Shown one piece after another: positions 1-10,719 of a stretch of DNA of 47,254 nt. A program made the translations under genes and the position numbers. The notes beneath the pieces were generated by a model. The model saw nothing but the letters and a program-made list of their open reading frames with translations. It did not search any database and was not told the DNA's origin. This DNA is from Priapulus caudatus (Eukaryota; Priapulida; Priapulimorpha; Priapulimorphida; Priapulidae): the NCBI RefSeq assembly GCF_000485595.1, contig NW_014577116.1:732494-779747 (forward strand), given 5' to 3'. The first letter of the stretch is position 1. The number at the start of each line of letters is the position of its first letter.

Positions 1-120
1 GCCTCTGCCGCGGGTTTCCTTTTTCGACCGCAGCACACCAGATGGCACCACCTGTCACACACATCGCAACATACCCATGTTGCTGGGCCTGTGGGCATGC
101 AACAGATGGGCAAATCGCAG
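1..120 (-). pseudogene. PHD-like Cys/His-rich exon fragment at window edge
   Basis: Read on the minus strand, one frame is open across the first 120 bases. It carries a dense Cys/His pattern: CDLPICC, then a Trp, then CCDVCDRWCHLVCC, followed by a basic stretch (GRKRKP). The spacing C-x2-C-x2-W-x-H-x2-C resembles the second half of a PHD finger, a zinc-binding fold that usually reads histone tails and also occurs in many animal transposon proteins. Two other PHD-type fingers lie in this window, at about 1.9-2.1 kb and 40.0-40.1 kb, so this may be a third relative. It runs off the window, so neither start nor end can be set. It is too short to separate a host exon from a transposon relic. Confidence 0.4.
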
Positions 121-130
121 GCCCGATCGC

Positions 131-1880
131 CATTTCTTGTTGCATGCGATAGCAGTCTCCGGCGGATATGATCCCGCTGGGCATGCAAGCTTTGCGTTAT
201 GACTGGCTCGACTTTGTTTGCCAGGGCCTCAGCGTTCTGCAGAACAGACCAATAGACAGTATAAGTTAATAGTATTTGGGTTATTTATTTAGTATAAATC
301 ATGTATAATGTCGGTAATATGAAGTTCAGAACTAGATTATATTCTGACTTGTTGAAGTGACAGACACATGTAATAGTATGCAGGAATAATATACCAACAC
401 ACATCGCGTCAACTTCTTTGCTTCTTTTAAAGGTTTAGAAAAACAGGTCCTTCATGGCCTATTAATACAATTATATATTACAACCAAACTTCACTACGGG
501 AAATTATTATCGAAGTATGCTATGACAGAAGTGCCTTACTTTTTCTAGGCTTACCATCAAGGTGATGACACCACAGCTATGACTGTCGTGCTGCTTAATG
601 CTGGGAAGTGACACTGCGGTCCATCCATCCAGCTGTTCTGGCTAACATTTTCCACTATTAGCCATTTTAAACTTTTGTAGGACAGTCTTTAGCGAGATAT
701 CGATTAAATTGTTCTTCTCTTCAACCTCACACTTTAGAATCTCAATATGAAAAGCGAGGTTTCCACATTTTGATAAACTGATATCCAGGAAACAAGTATT
801 TCGTATGTGTCAATTAATAGAATACTAATGTCAAAACCGCCTTATTTCACATCCCTCTTCGTATGTACTCCGCTGTTGATCAGGAATCTACTTACTGCCA
901 GTCTGCTAGGAACTCTTGCCCACGGTTGTCGTGCCCCAATGAGTCCAGGACTCCCAACGTGCGGGCATCCACATCGGCTACGAGAAGGGCCCAGTGGCCT
1001 GGAGAGTGCACGGGCATCAGGATATACTGGTAGCTTGCAAAGAAAACCTATGGAAGAGAATAAGAACACATAAGCTGATAAGAGCTTGCATTACAATAAA
1101 TGAAGTAATTTGCACAATGTGAATGCTTAGTCATTGCTACTAATGAGGGACAAATATGGATTATTATGCCCTAGGCTGTAGCATGGTAACAGAAAGACGC
1201 TTGCATGATAAGCAATTTTAAGGAATTGTTTTACTGTATCTTTTCATTTGCTTGCTTTGCATTTTTGACAAGGTCTCACCAGAACTTGGAATGAACGATT
1301 GTCCATGATACTTATTGTTTAACTCGGTTAAATAAAATTGCCATTGGGTTAATAAAAGGCGGTAGATATAAATTGGCGCTATTGTGGGATTTTACGAGAA
1401 CCAAAATGACAATATAGTCTACCTTTGGATAAAGCCATCCCTTTACTGCTGTCCGCCATTTCAGGGCCAAGTAACAGGGTAGCGGGTATACGACCCTGGT
1501 CCGTTGCTCCTGCTTCAGGACTTCCATATAGGCATGTATGACCTATGGCAAAAGTGGCAATTATTAAATATCCAGTCGCACTATCATTCCACATATTCTT
1601 AGCGATAAAAAGCGTGCACTTACATTGTCAGTCAGCCAGCCATGGCCTTCAAGCGACCGGAAGTCCTGTGGGTACAGCGTGATGCTTCCTATACGGACAC
1701 AATTAGTATGTTCATCATCTTGCCAATATTATTGTCTTCCGAGTGCTGGGATGAGGGCCCATTTCTGGTGTGACTGCTGGATACTTTTTTTGCTGGATCG
1801 TTTTAGCTACGCTCGGTATTGCTGTGTGTTGTCTAGGGGTGAGTATTGCGACCAAAAACCGTATTGCAATATTTTCCAAT
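131..1880. other. no gene recognised
   Basis: About 1.75 kb of AT-rich sequence. Open frames here are short (the longest about 110 codons), overlap on both strands and show no motif I recognise. Probably intergenic or old repeat DNA. Confidence 0.5.
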
Positions 1881-1889
1881 ACGTATTGG

Positions 1890-2865
1890 GAAGTGTATAC
1901 CATGCACTCCCAAGGCTCCGTGCTTGCAGATACACTGTTCCGTGTGACTTCATCTAGTAATTTAGCACATGCTTCGGTGTAGCCAGCCTTCACAGTGATC
2001 GCAAGCCACACACTGGCCATCTCCCACATCTATGTTGCATATAGGGCAAATGTATCTCGTATTTTGCCTCTTATGTGACCTCGAACCAGCCACCGATGTT
2101 TTACGCTTGGTGGAGGTTCCTGGCCGTTGCAGACTTACTTGCCGTTGGAGGTTTGAGGGTCCAGGCTGGGCCTCATCTGCAGCCAGTGGCTGGACAACCC
2201 TCATCTGCAGTGGGCCTGGACGATCCAGGTGTATCAAAGCATAACAACTGTGGCATGCTTTCCACTTCTAGGATTTTCCTCCCGAGATTTTCTGCCAATT
2301 TCGATTTTGATGCCCGTGTACTCTAGGGTATGCTGTATGCCCTGAAGAAGGGTTTCAGCTCGTCCTTAGAGTAGCTCCTGGAGAAGAAGTTCGGGCTTGA
2401 ATGAAGCATTTTCTGCAGGTGCAGGTGAGTCAGCTGTTTTCCCAGGAACTGGTCTGCTGCAATGGTCGCTGGTGACAATTTTGAAGTTTTATCCAATATT
2501 TTTTGCTGTTTAATGATAATTTGTCTTCTGTGGGCTTCGGTTTTCTATCGTCCAAATGCCTGAATAAGTCGTTTCCTGAAGTAATTGCTGGCTATGAATA
2601 GAAACGAATGGACAAGCTCCCGATACACAGCTGTTGCATCCTCACCTGGCTGACATGACGGCATGATTAGCTGCTTCCATGCTTCCTGCAAGTCAGGCGT
2701 TTCCCTGATTTGTGCTTTGACCACATGGATGATCTCTTGCTTTTCCAGGTCGAAGAGGCGCTGGGTTTCCAAGTGCTTCTCCAGGAGCAAAAAGAACTGG
2801 AATGTGTCATCGGTGATGTTCAATAATGACTGCCTTTGGTTCTGCTTCTTTGCAGTCTCCTGCAA
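1890..2865 (-). pseudogene. PHD-finger element protein, copy 1 (decayed)
   Basis: Minus-strand reading from 2865: an alpha-helical segment (2865-2545, with FFLLLEKHLETQRLFDLEK and GEDATAVYRELVHSF), then a basic linker, an SSPNFFSRSYSKDELKPFF segment, a GPSNLQRQ-type Pro/Gln stretch and a C-terminal PHD finger (CPICN..CVACDHCEGWLHR, ending near PWEC at about 1.9 kb). The same blocks occur in the same order at 39.97-40.93 kb (copy 2), so this is a family and not chance. Lesions: frameshifts between about 2545 and 2240, an in-frame TAG in the SKDELKPFF segment, and a shift just after WLHR inside the finger. PHD fingers usually bind methylated histone tails. Here it may target an element to chromatin, but that is inference. 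I do not know a name for the helical domain. Confidence 0.6.
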
Positions 2866-3120
2866 TGTGGCTGGAACTCGGCTGCTTTATTTTTCCAGGT
2901 TACAGTACTAGTATTCCTTGTAGTGAACTTCATTTTAAAATCTTATTCTTAGTCATTCTTGTACCAACTACCAGACTTTAAAATTTGAAAAAAGTATACC
3001 AAGAAGAATGTATTCCTTGTATGCTGTAGTAAACTATAATTCTTAGTTGCGACTTGTACCTGGCTTTAAAATCTGAAAAGAAAGATTATAGGCAAGAATA
3101 CATAATTTTATTTTCTCACC

Positions 3121-3926
3121 TGCTTCTTCCATAGCAGCTGTATACATCCTCCACACCGAGCTCATGGTTTCATGTGAAGGCAGCAATTGGATGTCGGCTC
3201 TCTTGAACCCAGGCACACGTCCTGGTAGAATAATGGCATGGGTTTCAGCAAATGTCGAGATGAAATTAACAATGTTTGATGTCATCGAATGTAAGAACCA
3301 TGGCACTATTGAGATAAGGTTTTTGGCCACCACGTAAATCCTGAAGTGCTCTAATGCCGCCATCCGCATAGGCATGAATCCAACAAGAAATTTAAAAAAA
3401 AAATATAATAATACCGGTACATCATGTAAGGGCAAGGGACTTCAATGTGCATCAACGTCATTGATCCGCATATCTAAATTTGGGTTGACAAGGCCCACTA
3501 AAAATTGTTTTTCATCCAAAAATTGGGGGGTGGGGTTACTCAACGATGCAATGGTCTCATCTACTGCAGCAATGAAGTACACCATTAATGAGCTCTACCA
3601 TGCAAACATCTCATTTGCCACGATAACGTAGTGATTATTGATGCATAGGAGGGGGTCAGCAATTCTTCCTCGACTGAATCCAACACTAGGCCTACGGTAT
3701 CGGCAACATTATCCAAAACTATGCGTGCCTCATCAACTATCACAGTTGGGGTGTCCTCATCTAATCCTGGGTGCAAATCCTGTCCCTCCTCTGCCGGCTG
3801 ATTCGCATCATCATCATGTGCATCTGAATCACTGCCATAATCATCATCTTCTGCAGCTCCCAATTCTTGCAACACACCACCGAAATCCAGTGCATCAGGA
3901 ATTTCAAACACCCATGCAAATTGCAC
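3121..3926 (-). pseudogene. fragment of unclassified transposon-type protein (LPGRVPGFKR family)
   Basis: Two pieces on the minus strand. 3926-3600 encodes a very acidic stretch (EDDDYGSDSDAHDDD). 3383-3121 encodes MAALEHFRIYVV followed by NFISTFAETHAIILPGR, VPGFKRADIQLLPSH and SVWRMYTAAMEEAG. The block with LPGR-hP-G-[FY]-KR-x-D-hx-LLP, then a Trp-x-x-Y, is one I recall from multicopy, transposase-like predicted proteins of sponges, cnidarians and molluscs. No standard name is certain. The exon ends at a consensus donor (GAAGCAG|GTGAGA at 3121). About 200 bases between the pieces contain stops, so there is either an intron or decay. The downstream catalytic part of the family is not seen here. 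Confidence is moderate for the family and low for function. Confidence 0.45.
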
Positions 3927-3929
3927 TGG

Positions 3930-4520
3930 GTCAGGTCGTTTAGCGCTTTCGCTGCCGATGTTGCCATTATTCCGGCATGTATTGGTTTGTAAACAACAGC
4001 AATCAAGTCTACGTATGTAAATTATTCAATATCCGTTCATTATCAGCCAATATTAATGGCATACTTTGTTTAAAACGGGGTTTTATTGCTTTGAATCGAC
4101 GGAGAATTTCTATCCACGTTTTGATAACATGGGCGCCGCCATTACAAGTGACCCACTCTCGGCCAAGCAGCATGGCGCTTTCATCAGCTGTGGAGTTGTA
4201 TACGAAAATTGCCCTAACCTAATCAAATAAAATCGCATTTGAGTCGCTTAAAATGACGTATTTATTAACCTAGTTGGAGAGAGGATTCCCCAGCCTCATT
4301 TTGGTACCGGGATTGCCAGGTTATTTATAGTATAGCAAGCTCCAGCGGCCTCAAAGTGGGAGTGAAAATTGATTGTTTTCACGGGTAATTAGCGATTCAC
4401 AACGACAATACTCCTCATAAAAGTTATTTAAATCAACTTTCTGGCAATAATTTATTTATTTCATATGAAGCTATTATGTGAAAATCCCGTTATCGACCAA
4501 AAATGACCAATGCACTGTTC
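3930..4520. other. no gene recognised
   Basis: AT-rich sequence with only short open frames and no recognised motif. Possibly flanking or intronic DNA of the neighbouring relics. Confidence 0.4.
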
Positions 4521-4527
4521 TAGCATG

Positions 4528-4838
4528 TCTAGCTCAAAAGTGAACAATGCGACTTAAGACCTGATTCGATGTGACCTTTCGGACAATATCACCATCCGTC
4601 ATTTGGAGACCCATATTTTTGGCTATTTTCTTGACGTGTTTTCCTGATCACTCCAAGGTATGCTGGTGACCTCAACGCAGTCCCTTCGCCCATACTGATC
4701 GAGGTTCTCTAGGGACATCTTAAGGTGCTTAATCCTTTCCCCATGTGCGATGTTGGTTGCTTGCAATACTGAATTTCTTTCTTCTATGGTGTTTGTCTGC
4801 CACCGGCTTCGCGTTGCTTGTTCGCGCATCTGGGCCAA
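4528..4838 (-). pseudogene. LINE ORF1-like coiled-coil/RRM fragment
   Basis: The minus strand reads EERNSVLQATN and IKHLKMSLENLDQYGRRDC, then VEVTSIPWSDQENTSRK. A second frame continues with KKIAKNMGLQMTDGDI after a shift near 4630. A heptad-rich helix followed by L-x-x-Y-[GS]-RR-x-x-hEhxGIP, then E(N/D)T, is the typical transition from coiled coil to RNA-recognition domain in ORF1 proteins of animal LINEs and some related retroelements. These proteins coat element RNA and act as chaperones. Only this transition survives. No reverse transcriptase is found next to it. The frameshift and truncation mark it as a relic. Confidence 0.4.
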
Positions 4839-4839
4839 C

Positions 4840-5214
4840 GACGCGTCGGGCGCGTACTACTGCGAGATGTGTCACGCGTGTTTTGCGACGAGACGCGCGA
4901 TGACAGACCACTCCTGCCGCCGTGAAGACGGCGAGGCTTTCTGGTGCGAGATCTGCGGAGATCGCTTCATGAACGAGCTCTACCTGCGACGCACGGGCGG
5001 AAGTTCGGATGCCCGTTGACGGTGACGGTGCAGGTGGTCGTATGCGAGGACCTGCTGCTGCAGCACACATGCATGCGCGGCATCAGGCACGGCGGCACGC
5101 GTGCACCGCATCTAGGGCCGCGAGTATCTCGTCGAGCCGCACGTCTGCGAGACGTGCGGCATCTCGTTCACGAGCACGAGCGTGCTCGGCATCCACGCGA
5201 AGACACATGTGAGT
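4840..5214 (+). pseudogene. C2H2 zinc-finger gene exon (partly decayed), ending at a GT donor
   Basis: A distinctly GC-rich island. The plus strand encodes a C2H2 finger YYCEMCHACFATRRAMTDH (from 4855), the start of another (FWCEICGDRFMNELYL, from 4942), a middle stretch whose finger pattern is lost by frame changes, and a clean finger CETCGISFTSTSVLGIHAKTH (5146-5211). The last codon is followed directly by GTGAGT, a strong splice donor. C2H2 fingers bind DNA and the parent was probably a nuclear factor. The stop near 5017 and the frame switch between fingers show damage, unless an unseen intron reconciles the frames. Base composition differs sharply from both AT-rich sides, so this may be a fragment of a host gene or an inserted copy. 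Confidence 0.5.
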
Positions 5215-5339
5215 CATCATTCACACGACCTTCAAGCGAAAATTGATGTGTGCGAAATTCATGGTATACCGGAACCTTTTTTCAACCTTATTTCAGCCGT
5301 TTTAATGAGATGGACTGCAGCAGATAAGGTTCTGGCGAA

Positions 5340-5951
5340 TCACCTCGGCTGAGCGAACCCGACTGGTGACTCCATGGTTGGCCTTCGCTGGAATGGAGTC
5401 AACACACCAGCCTGAAAGCATGCTGTGAGGTGGTTTCTCATCTCTGGTTGATTGAAGGTCAACGCCGTAGGGTCGATGCCATTGCACAGAGCGGTGGCGA
5501 CAGCAATGGCAAAGAGGCTACAGTCAACACCACCTTTCTGTTTCTGCATGTTCATGTAGTGGAGTTGGAATTGATCTTCCTTCGTAAACATGAATGACAG
5601 AACAGACAGCTGTTTTATCATGTTCTGTGATGCTCGGCTGGTGTAGAGGCTATCGTACATCTGCACACTGCTCCCAGTGTTTATGTTGCTGGCTGTGACC
5701 CAGTGGTTGCCGTTCACATTGAAAATTTTGACCCACTCGCGGTCAGGTGAGCCCAAAGTCGCTGACAACCGTGCACTAGCGTCCAGCAGGCACACACTGT
5801 GAAGGCTGTCCACATGTGGGAACTGGGCTGCCAGCAGACTTTGTGATTTTTCAATGATGTGATCATTGAGCCATCCCTGTCTTGTTGAAGGATGATCGGA
5901 GACTCCAACAAGCCTGCTCAAGATAGAGGTGCCAGTCGTCCTGCTGCTCAT
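5340..5951 (-). CDS. Ulp1-like (C48) cysteine protease domain protein
   Basis: An open frame of 203 residues. It has the order expected of the Ulp1/SENP fold: a GWLNDHII entry motif (residues 26-33), catalytic His83 in NGNHWVTAS, Asp100 in QMYDSLY, the oxyanion Gln (136 or 138) in NMQKQKGGVDCSLFAIA, and nucleophile Cys144. All catalytic residues are present. Family members cleave SUMO or other ubiquitin-like modifiers. Many are carried by animal and plant transposons, often next to PHD fingers. The 5' edge is preceded by a plausible acceptor (TTTGTAG at about 5961), so this may be the last exon of a larger protein and the ATG used here may not be the true start. The surroundings (PHD relic, transposon-type protein, integrase relic) suggest mobile-element origin. 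This is one of the few undamaged frames in the window. Confidence 0.7.
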   Translation of the reverse strand: MSSRTTGTSILSRLVGVSDHPSTRQGWLNDHIIEKSQSLLAAQFPHVDSLHSVCLLDASARLSATLGSPDREWVKIFNVNGNHWVTASNINTGSSVQMYDSLYTSRASQNMIKQLSVLSFMFTKEDQFQLHYMNMQKQKGGVDCSLFAIAVATALCNGIDPTALTFNQPEMRNHLTACFQAGVLTPFQRRPTMESPVGFAQPR

Positions 5952-6129
5952 TGACCACCTACAAACACAATGACCTCAAGTCTATTCATTCTCAGTTTTC
6001 TGAAATTAAACAGGCTCTCCCAAGCACAGAATCCACTTTTTGTTAACGATGTATTACATCACTGTTAAGCTCTGAAGGATTTGTATTTGCTATTTTTATT
6101 GATTATTGAGATGTTGATATTCCAATGTT

Positions 6130-6625
6130 TGCTGGCTGCAGTATTTGCCTTTGAGAGATGGCGTTTCAAAGACCCTTTTGTACACTCGTCTTGGCCGTCG
6201 GTTTGTGGGTGGTAAGCTGCTGTCACCAGGTGGCGAATACCAAACTTCTCACAGATCTGCTCGTTCAGTTTCTGTGCAAAAGGATCGCTATCATAAACTA
6301 ACCCAGTTAAACCATCAGTAATCATATTTGGTTAGATTATTACTGTTAATATTAATTGGGTACATTATTCCAGTTTAGTTGTACCTTGTTGTTAAATTCT
6401 TTGCCTTTATCTGTGATGACCTTGAGTGGGGCCCCCCAGCGGTGGATCCACTTTGTCAAGGCCTGTAAGACACTGTCAGCTGTCTTTTCACAGACTCGTT
6501 CAGCCTCCACCCACTTTGAGAACAGGCAAGTTGCTGTCCCTACATAGGGCCTACTTGTGGCCAAGGTTGGTCTCAGTGAAAGGTCCAACTAAGTCGATGC
6601 CAACAAGGCTGTCTGGCCTGCCAAG
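6130..6625 (-). pseudogene. Gypsy/Ginger-type integrase gene, intron-containing, frameshifted
   Basis: Minus-strand blocks: VGIDLVGPFTETNLGHK (first catalytic Asp, ends near 6552), YVGTATCLFSKWVEAERV and GAPLKVITDKGKEFNNK (second Asp, to 6385), then LNEQICEKFGIRHLVTAAYHPQTDGQDECTK (third acidic residue region, from 6271). The last two blocks join cleanly across an intron of about 113 bp (AAG|GTACAA at 6384, CCTTTTGCACAG| at 6272). Between GHK and YVG lie 7 extra bases containing a stop, which breaks the frame. The fold is an RNase-H-like DDE integrase. A spliced, stand-alone integrase of this type recalls Ginger transposons and the vertebrate GIN1/GIN2 genes derived from them, but a Gypsy fragment is also possible. 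No RT or RNase H lies next to it, which favours the former. Confidence 0.6.
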
Positions 6626-6639
6626 TATAGCAAATAAAT

Positions 6640-7280
6640 TTAATTTTATGACACTCTTTAAATGATCCTTTCCTGAATTTTCTTTCAATATTTTGTATAT
6701 ACTGCAAATGGCTGTTATGGTGAGCGGTCCCGTCATTATTAAATTGTTATCCTCGTACCACAAGTTCTAAATGAATTATTTTACTAGTTATGAATTCTTC
6801 CCAAGTGGTGAATCATAAATTGAGATAAGTAGCAATATAGCTATCTCATGTAATGCTTGTTTTGACAGGATAACAACATTTGTGGCAACTGTTCCCTTTT
6901 AATTGCAGCATCACTTACATAAATAGGTGTCAGCTCAGGCACTATTGTTTTTATTTTGTGCACCTTCTGGCATTGGGGGCATGTGGATATCTACAACAGA
7001 CAGAATATACTTTAATAACATCCAACATCTGGAATGAAGGCTATTGGTTAACTTTTAATACGAATATGTGGATATCTGCAACAAACATAAACTACTACAC
7101 TAATATATGGAATGATTTTTTAACGTTTGATAAGAATTTATGTTCCTAATAATGGATGTCGTATTACCTAATAAGTAATAATGCCTCGAGAAATTTACCC
7201 AGTGTTTAACATCTTCAGTAATGCTTCGCCACTAGAAATGCTCAGCGATGTTAGCCTGTGTTCGTTTCTTTCCCATGTTA
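6640..7280. other. no gene recognised
   Basis: AT-rich DNA between the integrase relic and the AT-rich coding block. Only short open frames without motifs. Confidence 0.4.
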
Positions 7281-7284
7281 CCTC

Positions 7285-8990
7285 CAGTGGTGCCCTGGAT
7301 CATCATTAGCCGCCATAATTTGATCTTTAACTGAATCATACAAATATTTACCACATTGATCAACACCAGTGAATGAAATTCCCTCATTGCTATCTATGAA
7401 AGTTGACAATATATCCGAACTGGCATATCCCATTATCTTCAATAGTCGTTAAAACTGAAAGATATTTTTGAGCATCTCCTTCTAAATTTAAGAAATCTGA
7501 AAGTTCCACAACATCAATCAAATCTTTCTTTGAATAAAGTCCACCACACATTTTATTTAATATCAATATATTGACATTACGCAGCTCACTCAATTCACTT
7601 TTATGCTCTGAAGCTAACAATGTAGGTGCATCTGACAAAATCTCTCTGCCCTCAAGTATCAATTTTCCATTAAAATCATTATAATTAAATTTCTTAAAGA
7701 GTTTTCTGTCAAATCTTTGACCCCTCGTTATACATTAGCTGCTTTGCTTCATTACTGTTGTTGTCTTCTTTATTATACCTGTACCTAAAATCGGCTCTCT
7801 TAGAATAAGTCTACCCAACATTATACAAACGCTCTTAAAGGACTCATCTTGGATATTATATGTATAAATTGTTTCAATTAAAGTACTCTCTACCACCTTG
7901 TGAGCTAACAAATGATCATTAACATTTATTCGCATTTCATTCCTTGACATCTGATAATTAAACATTGCATGAGTTCCATAATCAGCAAAGAAATTAATTA
8001 AATCCTGCCTTACTATTTGAAGTGATGGCTCTGCTTTTACAATGCTATCCCAATTTAGAAATAAAATATTTACCACTTCATCCATTAGAGGTGTCATACC
8101 TGTAATACTCACTTCCGCTGAAAACCTTCTTAAAAACCATTTTTTCTATATTAACATCATACATACTTTTTGTATAAACGAGTCTCTCTCCTTCACTAAT
8201 CTTCTCACCAGCAGATTGAGCATTATCTAACATCTCTAAACCAGTCCCATCTAATATCATTTCTCTCTGATGATCCTCATCATCCATGATTTCAAAATGA
8301 TCTAAAACATTAAACTTCTCAGGAACAGTCTCCATGGAAATATTAATCAATCTACTAGCATCATTCCCTAAATAGAGATTAAAAGGCTGCTGTAACGTGA
8401 TGTAATCTTTCTAATGAATAGATTGTATCATCACTTGAATATCTTGTTTATTATTTTTAAGCCAATCAGAGAATTGCACCGGTTTGATACGGTTATCAGC
8501 ATTTTTCTTTCCCTTCTTTTGACTATTAGATTCGCTGAGTATATAATCCCAAATTGGATTAACACTATACTTCTTTATTAATCCCATGCACACTCGGAAC
8601 GAATCGTAAAATAGATCGAGCTAATCCCTTATAATAATATATATAAGTAGTATCTCCATCCAATGGCCTATCAACTTCTTCAGATGCAATAACATTGTAT
8701 GATTTTTTAATCTGAGAAGCTGTCTTTTTCCTCTGTGTTATAGTCGTTTTTGTATCTGCACTAACAATTGATTCAATCTGTTCATCTAGTGTACGCATTT
8801 TCCCTTTTGTTCCATTAAATATTCTATCGATGTCTTGAATATGTTGCTTAACTCTAACATTCTTTTCAACCCATTCCCTTGAAATATTCTCTACATTCTG
8901 CTTTCTACCAGTTTCAATCTCAATATATCTTATCATCTTAACAATCTGTTGCTCACTGATTTTCTTTTGTAATTCATGCTCAATAATGTA
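7285..8990 (-). pseudogene. unrecognised AT-rich coding block (about 1.7 kb)
   Basis: A long low-GC stretch reads as protein on the minus strand nearly throughout, in linked frames: 8990-8565, then 8593-8078 (one TAG at 8411-8413), then 8112-7440 (one TAA at 7735-7737), then 7440-7285, ending after HHWR. Outside the two stops and three frameshifts the reading is open and protein-like, rich in Glu, Asp, Lys, Ile and Asn. Examples are KPVQFSDWLKNN, EKFNVLDHFEIMDDED, SRNEMRINVNDHLLAHKVVE and GVDQCGKYLYDSVKDQ. I recognise no domain, signal peptide or membrane segment. It begins immediately after the Gypsy integrase tail and continues its frame. Options: an env-like or accessory gene of that element, an endogenised viral segment, or cargo. 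Origin unknown. Composition differs clearly from the adjoining pol. Confidence 0.45.
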
Positions 8991-10448
8991 TGTGCAGGCT
9001 TCATGCATTGTATCTAAGGTTACAGACACAGGATCAGTTGCATACGTACGTTCACGGGGACGCAAGAGTGTATCGAAGGGTAAGACAGGTGTTCTCCCAT
9101 ACATTAAAAAAATGGACTTGAGCCCGTAGTAGCGTGTACCGCTGTTCGATATGCAAATAAGATAGGGCCGAACTTGTCATCCCACGCTACGTGCAACCGG
9201 TCAATAACGCAAGCTAGAAACGAATTCAAAGTTTTGTGAAATCTTTCACAAACAGCATTGGATGCAGGGTGGAATGGTGCTGTTTTAACGTGATGAATCC
9301 GAAATGTATCCGAGATACGTTTCATCAGATGATTACAAAATTCTAGACCACGATCTGTTAAGAAACGCAAAGGACAACCATGAGTAGGGATGTATGAGTT
9401 AATTATCAAATCTGCTATCGTTGCTGCAGACTTATTTGACACACAATAACACTCAGGGTATGCTGAAAATAAATCGACGAATGTCACTATATATCGGTTT
9501 CCTCTATCTGTCATGGGAAGTGGACCAATCAAATCTATGCTTACTGTCTCATTAACCGCCGTCGGAATAGGAGCTTCATGCAATGGTGCATTAATCCTTC
9601 GCAGCTTCCTAGAATTACAAGGTACACATGACTTAACGAAATTCAATATCTGCGGGTACATGCGAGGCCAGTAATAACGCTCAGCCATCTTGCTATACGT
9701 TTTATCAAATCCCAAATGACCTTGATCGGAATGGCAAGCAGCCATTCCCTCCTGTATCAAAACACACGGTATGACAACTTGACAATGTGGCATATGAGCA
9801 TTCGTCTGTGTTGACAAATGACAAAGCAAACCCTCCTCCATGTAATATGACTCCACACGCTTCAACTGCCGTAATGAAATCCGTGCCTTCTGTAAAACAT
9901 CAATAATCAGTGCCAAGTTTAAATCCTGCTGCTGCAATAAACGAAAGCGAATAGGATCAGTGAGTGGAACTAGGGTGTCAGTGACGTGAGTATCAGCTAC
10001 CGTTACAACAACATCGCTGGGATGTTCATTTTCTATCGTGTCGACCAAAAAACACATTTCGTCCAATTCCTGCATTGCCTCATCGACGAAACTGGTACCC
10101 GGCGACGTCTGCAGGCGCAATAGTGCATCGACTTGTTCATTAAGTTTCCCCTGCATATATTGCATCCTTAAATCATACTGTGAAAGGATAACCGCCCACC
10201 TTTGCAATCTAGCATTACTGAGTGACTTAGCCGATATTAAAGATCGGAATAGACGATACACCGATTACCTTGTACGAAGGGACGCAGCCGTGTCAGCGAA
10301 TAGACAATCGCGAACGCCTCTTTTTTCCACAATAGGCCAATTCAACTGCGGACCTGTAAGCTGTTTAGAAACATACATAATTACATGCTCTTTCCCATCC
10401 AAAGCAATCTGTGTTAATACTGATGCCACCGTGTGCGATGACGCATCA
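8990..10448 (-). pseudogene. pol: Gypsy-type pol: RNase H end and integrase (two frameshifts)
   Basis: Minus-strand order: RNase H (YCDASSHTVASVLTQ near 10450, then VYSLTRLRPFVQG), the ARLQRWAVILSQYDL linker, a zinc-binding HHCC motif (His177, His182, Cys212, Cys215 of the 385-residue frame 10261-9104), and an integrase core with Asp243 (SIDLIGPLP), Asp303 (LTDRGLEF) and Glu339 (NAVCERFHK). The protein continues past 9104 into LMYGRTPVLPFDTLL. Retroviral-type integrases insert the cDNA copy. Lesions are an extra A in an A-run near 10322, a stop near 10245, and a T-run one base short at about 9106-9112. The frame then runs into the AT-rich block. Upstream, the RNase H is cut by the hAT insertion at 10449-10454 and resumes at 14206. 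Confidence 0.85.
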
Positions 10449-10470
10449 CAGTATCAGGGCCCTAGCTAGG
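10449..10470. repeat. left target-site duplication and terminal inverted repeat of hAT element
   Basis: CAGTAT duplication at 10449-10454, then the 16-bp inverted repeat. The adjoining 90 bases contain repeated TTAGCC/GTAGCC words, which may be subterminal transposase-binding sites. Confidence 0.85.
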
Positions 10471-10719
10471 ATTTTTTTTTCTGTAGCCAAACAATTAGCC
10501 AGAATCAATTTTCATTAGCCAATTTGGATTCCTGTTAGCCACATCTGTAGCCCAACATTTTATGAACACAAAAAGGCGATAAATAATTTTTCTTTTCTTT
10601 ATTTTTTCACAAACTTTTATATGCATGAAGTACAAAACTACACATATTTAATGCAAACAAACACCACCTGTCTATGACGGAGACACTAACACTACGATTC
10701 ACCACCATGAACAAGACAT

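Noticed and set aside
807-1073. Overlapping frames on both strands at 0.8-1.1 kb
   Set aside because: No motif, no splice context, opposite-strand shadows of each other.
4944-5246. Alternative frames through the zinc-finger island and the minus-strand 113-codon frame
   Set aside because: Arg/His/Ala-rich low-complexity translations of GC-rich DNA. Only the C2H2 pattern is meaningful.
10038-10469. 143-codon plus-strand frame
   Set aside because: Antisense of RNase H/integrase. It runs into the hAT end and has no motif.
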